A stretch of 64,000 bases of DNA from contig JBCAYL010000002.1 in NCBI GenBank assembly GCA_038533575.1, positions 124,001-188,000 of the forward strand, in the 5' to 3' direction. Shown piece after piece: positions 62,201 to 64,000 of the stretch. Position numbers and translations under genes: made by a program. The notes beneath the pieces are model-generated. The model was not told where the DNA came from and did no database searches. It was given only the letters and a program-made list of their open reading frames with translations. The DNA comes from Pseudomonadota bacterium. GTDB lineage: Bacteria; Pseudomonadota; Alphaproteobacteria; Rhodobacterales; Rhodobacteraceae. The number at the start of each line of letters is the position of its first letter. The stretch's first letter is position 1.

Positions 62201-64000
62201 GTGCGACCGGCACCCATGCCGCCGAGACCCAGGCAACAGGCGCAGCGGAGGGCGGAGGCACCACGGCGGCGGCCGTCATCGCCATCACGATGAATTTCAA
62301 CGACACCACGGCCTTCGTGGGCACCGGCGGCCTTCTGAGCACGAGTGCGCTCACCGTGACCGCGACCCATGACGTACAGACGATGAACAACGCCGAAGGC
62401 GATGCCGATGGCGGCAGCACGGCTTTGGGCATTTCCTTCGCACTCACGATCTCGGAAGAAAGCACCAGCGCGCAGCTGATGCGCGACGTGCTCGCCACCT
62501 CGGGCGCGGTTTCCCTGGTGGCGTCCGGCGCGGCGCGCTCGCGCAGCGCTGCGGCGGCCAGCGCGGCGGGTGCGAGTGACGATGATGGCGGCTCTGACGT
62601 GAATGCCGACAATCAGGAACAACAGAACTTCGCCAACAGCCAGGCCACAGCCCGGTCGGGCGAGACGAGCTCCGAGACCACGCCGCCAGACAGCTCCACC
62701 GGCGACGGATCGCTTGCCGTGGCAGCCGCAATCGCGCTCGACATCCGCAATTCAGATGTAACCACCGACTTGGCCGACGGCGTGACCGTGGAAGCCGAAG
62801 AGGGCGTGATCGTTCGTGCCCACGCGAACCATGACAGCTGGGCCGACGCCACGGGCGAGGCTGCCGATGGCTCCTCGGGCACGGTAGGGGCCGCGGTGGG
62901 GATCGCCGTCTCGAACGTGGACGTCACCGCCGCGACCGGCGACAGCGTGATCGACGCCGATGGCCTGACGGTCGAGACGACGGCGCTAGGCTCCGAAGCC
63001 GGGCTTTCTGTGGAGACCCGTAAGACCGTCGATATCGCCGATGACACGATCTTCGTGGGCCATGACGCCGAGATCGCCGTGGGCGACCAGGTCACCTATG
63101 ACGCAGGCGACGGTGGCGGCGCCATCGCGGGTCTCGCCGACGACACGATGTATTTCGTGGTCGCCAAGGAAGACGGGCGTGTGAAGCTATCCGCGACCGA
63201 GGGCGGCGATGCTCTCGACCTGGCCAGCCAAGGCGCTGGGACCGAGCACAGCCTGACGAAGGCCGGCGAGGATGCGATCACCTTCGACCCGGCGGCGGAC
63301 GTCTTCAACCTCGCCTCCGACGATCAGGACCGCCTGCGCACCGGCGACAAGGTGGTCTACACCTCCGGCGCGGGTGCCGATATCGGCGGGCTTACCGACG
63401 GCGAGACCTACTACGTCATCAATGACGGGACGACGCTCAAGCTCGCGGAGGATGCTGAAAAGGCGCGCGCCGGTGAGGCGATCGAGATCACCGGTACCGG
63501 CACGATGGACGAGCACCGGCTCACCGACACCACGAGCCGGGCGGCGGCGGATGCCGTCTCGGGTGCCTCGGGCGGATCGGTCAGCGTGGCAGGCTCCATT
63601 GCCATCGCGGTCGGCGAGACGACGAGTGAAGCGCGGATCGACGGCGGCGCCAGCGTCACCATGGCCGACAAGGGCGACGGCGGTAACGACGTGGGCGCGA
63701 TCAACGTCCAAGCAGGCGCAGACAGCGCGGTCGCGACAAAGGCCGCCGCGGCGCAGAGCGCCGAGGAAGACGGCGCCACCGGAGTCGGGGCCTCCTTCGC
63801 GCTTACCATCACGGGCCACGAGACCCGCGGGGTCATCGAAGATGGCGCGGCCTTCTCTGGGGCCGCGGACATCTCCGTCGGCGCCAAAGGTACCTATGAG
63901 GCTGCTTCCGAGGCTGAGGGTGGCGCCGCGGGCGGCACTGCCGTTTCGCCTGTCGTGGCGATCTCGGTCATCTCCAACGAGACCTCGGCAGAGGTCGAGG
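59284..64000 (+). CDS. Giant LEPR-XLL-domain beta-repeat protein (3' end beyond the window)
   Basis: An open frame from ATG 59284 (GGAGA six bases upstream) to the window edge, at least 1572 residues with no stop. The N-terminus is basic and Arg-rich, followed by the LEPR-XLL signature LEPRYLLSAD (57-66), a mark of very large surface or secreted proteins. The rest is Asp/Thr/Ala/Gly-rich, with short beta-strand repeats of the type GVGVAVVVGVVDT and GASVALTILDQDT. Two tandem ~80-residue repeats lie at about 1247-1415. Cysteine-free as far as seen. Probably a type I-exported adhesin-like protein; length and C-terminus are unknown. Confidence 0.87.
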   Translation, partial: MSFPFGGKSSFFKSGRFFRAETQFLKGKQGGSGSPLVSRRRSRRGSLGGSGFKMEALEPRYLLSADAMPFLVDMQVDGDDLSLKYDRLTETVQLYDRTSGTQIGHRLVQEMTLVRVAGTAGDDVLELDFSDGFVFPVEVSFEGGSGSDQLILTGGTIDEVLVGADGSGAADITLQDDASLVSISVTGTEAIADRTDSDTRVFSDRSGQANTLRLSDVAAEPTGAARITTGGALLDYSFDAPNVELKVKAGAGDDVIVNEGIDSQLAGKVVVMGGAGSDTLAGPPDDTIWSITGDNEGDAAGVAFVAVENLLGAADNEDIFRVAAEGSVDGVLDGNDGGYDTMEFTGGTFANIEYIAFNSHSGTVNRDGDVIEYSGLEPIFDNTNTTDRVIDLSNTESDTATLSQDAGGTLTVGTTAGALMTFESVTFNKPSTSLTINMGADEDAPFLSRDVLTVDGTVNTLDLAGINLIVDGQDGEDTVEFVGTVITGDLTVTAETITVAGTLTTEALTFNALAEDDGEVVPNGELGGLFDGLFVAVPEALIDLTGGMITAGAVDMNATATATINATPSTLGGTVDATVLTLLPKANILFDGTTLTADSIAVDATVNVTAAFEDETDSDDDPNNGGDATSDAAVSIVVVASKADVTTTGATVINSDGAIGLNATTNLTVNSTADGGGDGNAVGATVAVTEISADTNVEVGGATAIGGGADSIAVGAALTSDVTTTATSTAGGSQEGDGSSESEERLEDPNDDGDDSDQARTSDGAVTFAGAVVVSDYRPETTAIINTSGLLETDGTLTLSAMSTDSVTAEANGMNTGAGSTGVGVAVVVGVVDTVNRAVIFDQGSLNATGGVIVSAVMDADETFAVKAVSGAGGDATQTAIAGSLAIHTVLNRVEAGIADGPGTGVDLNGGNLTVTATADTSVKTEAIPDEDGATGESLGIGASVALTILDQDTTANIANGADVLNADAITLGATGTHAAETQATGAAEGGGTTAAAVIAITMNFNDTTAFVGTGGLLSTSALTVTATHDVQTMNNAEGDADGGSTALGISFALTISEESTSAQLMRDVLATSGAVSLVASGAARSRSAAAASAAGASDDDGGSDVNADNQEQQNFANSQATARSGETSSETTPPDSSTGDGSLAVAAAIALDIRNSDVTTDLADGVTVEAEEGVIVRAHANHDSWADATGEAADGSSGTVGAAVGIAVSNVDVTAATGDSVIDADGLTVETTALGSEAGLSVETRKTVDIADDTIFVGHDAEIAVGDQVTYDAGDGGGAIAGLADDTMYFVVAKEDGRVKLSATEGGDALDLASQGAGTEHSLTKAGEDAITFDPAADVFNLASDDQDRLRTGDKVVYTSGAGADIGGLTDGETYYVINDGTTLKLAEDAEKARAGEAIEITGTGTMDEHRLTDTTSRAAADAVSGASGGSVSVAGSIAIAVGETTSEARIDGGASVTMADKGDGGNDVGAINVQAGADSAVATKAAAAQSAEEDGATGVGASFALTITGHETRGVIEDGAAFSGAADISVGAKGTYEAASEAEGGAAGGTAVSPVVAISVISNETSAEVE

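Noticed and set aside
60297-62622. Long minus-strand open frames opposite the LEPR-XLL gene
   Set aside because: Shadows caused by GC-rich codon use; the plus-strand frame is continuous for over 4.7 kb with a recognised N-terminal signature.

Overview
The window is high-GC DNA from an alphaproteobacterium, most likely a marine Rhodobacteraceae (Roseobacter-group) species. This rests on three things. One is the gene order: rsfS-rlmH-gpmI-envC-ctpA-rppH, serC-serA, rlmN beside an invasion-locus-B protein, and leuC...leuB. Another is an exact GAAC-N7-GAAC LexA box of the alphaproteobacterial type. The third is protein families common in roseobacters: Hint-domain secreted proteins, acidic RTX proteins and an LEPR-XLL giant protein. 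No strain can be named from the sequence alone. No insertion sequence, phage or CRISPR array was seen.

From 0 to 48 kb the window is mostly housekeeping. In order it carries the end of tyrosine breakdown (fumarylacetoacetase); serine synthesis (serA, serC with a leader RNA, serB); RNase R and a lipoprotein transglycosylase; lysine synthesis (dapE, dapD) with two outward-facing Hint-domain genes set between them; an acyltransferase; a LOG-family enzyme; RlmN; an asparaginase; an SOS-controlled DnaE2 polymerase without its usual imuAB partners; and the rppH-ctpA-envC-gpmI-rlmH-rsfS block. Next come an MscS channel, a small soluble chemoreceptor-like protein, a SOUL protein, leuC and leuB (no leuD between them), a tRNA-Pro(CGG), an oxidoreductase/hydantoinase pair whose hydantoinase gene contains short palindromes, a Kef-type antiporter with a His-rich loop, and a bicupin protein.

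From 48.5 kb to the right edge lies a compact secretion island. Two LuxR-type regulators face away from each other across about 550 bases of lower-GC regulatory DNA. One has a receiver-like domain that has lost its phosphorylation residues. The other has a PAS-like segment and is translationally coupled to a coiled-coil membrane protein. Then come an unusually acidic RTX protein with about 15 cysteines, a strong terminator, a type I secretion ATPase and its HlyD-type adaptor. A convergent serralysin-type (M10) RTX protease follows, with a terminator-like hairpin in its leader. Last is the start of a giant LEPR-XLL repeat protein (at least 1572 residues) that runs off the window. The simplest reading is one type I secretion machine exporting two or three calcium-binding or surface proteins under dedicated regulators; the outer-membrane TolC partner is not in the window. 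The cysteine-bearing RTX protein with its coupled regulator and membrane protein is the best candidate for something undescribed.
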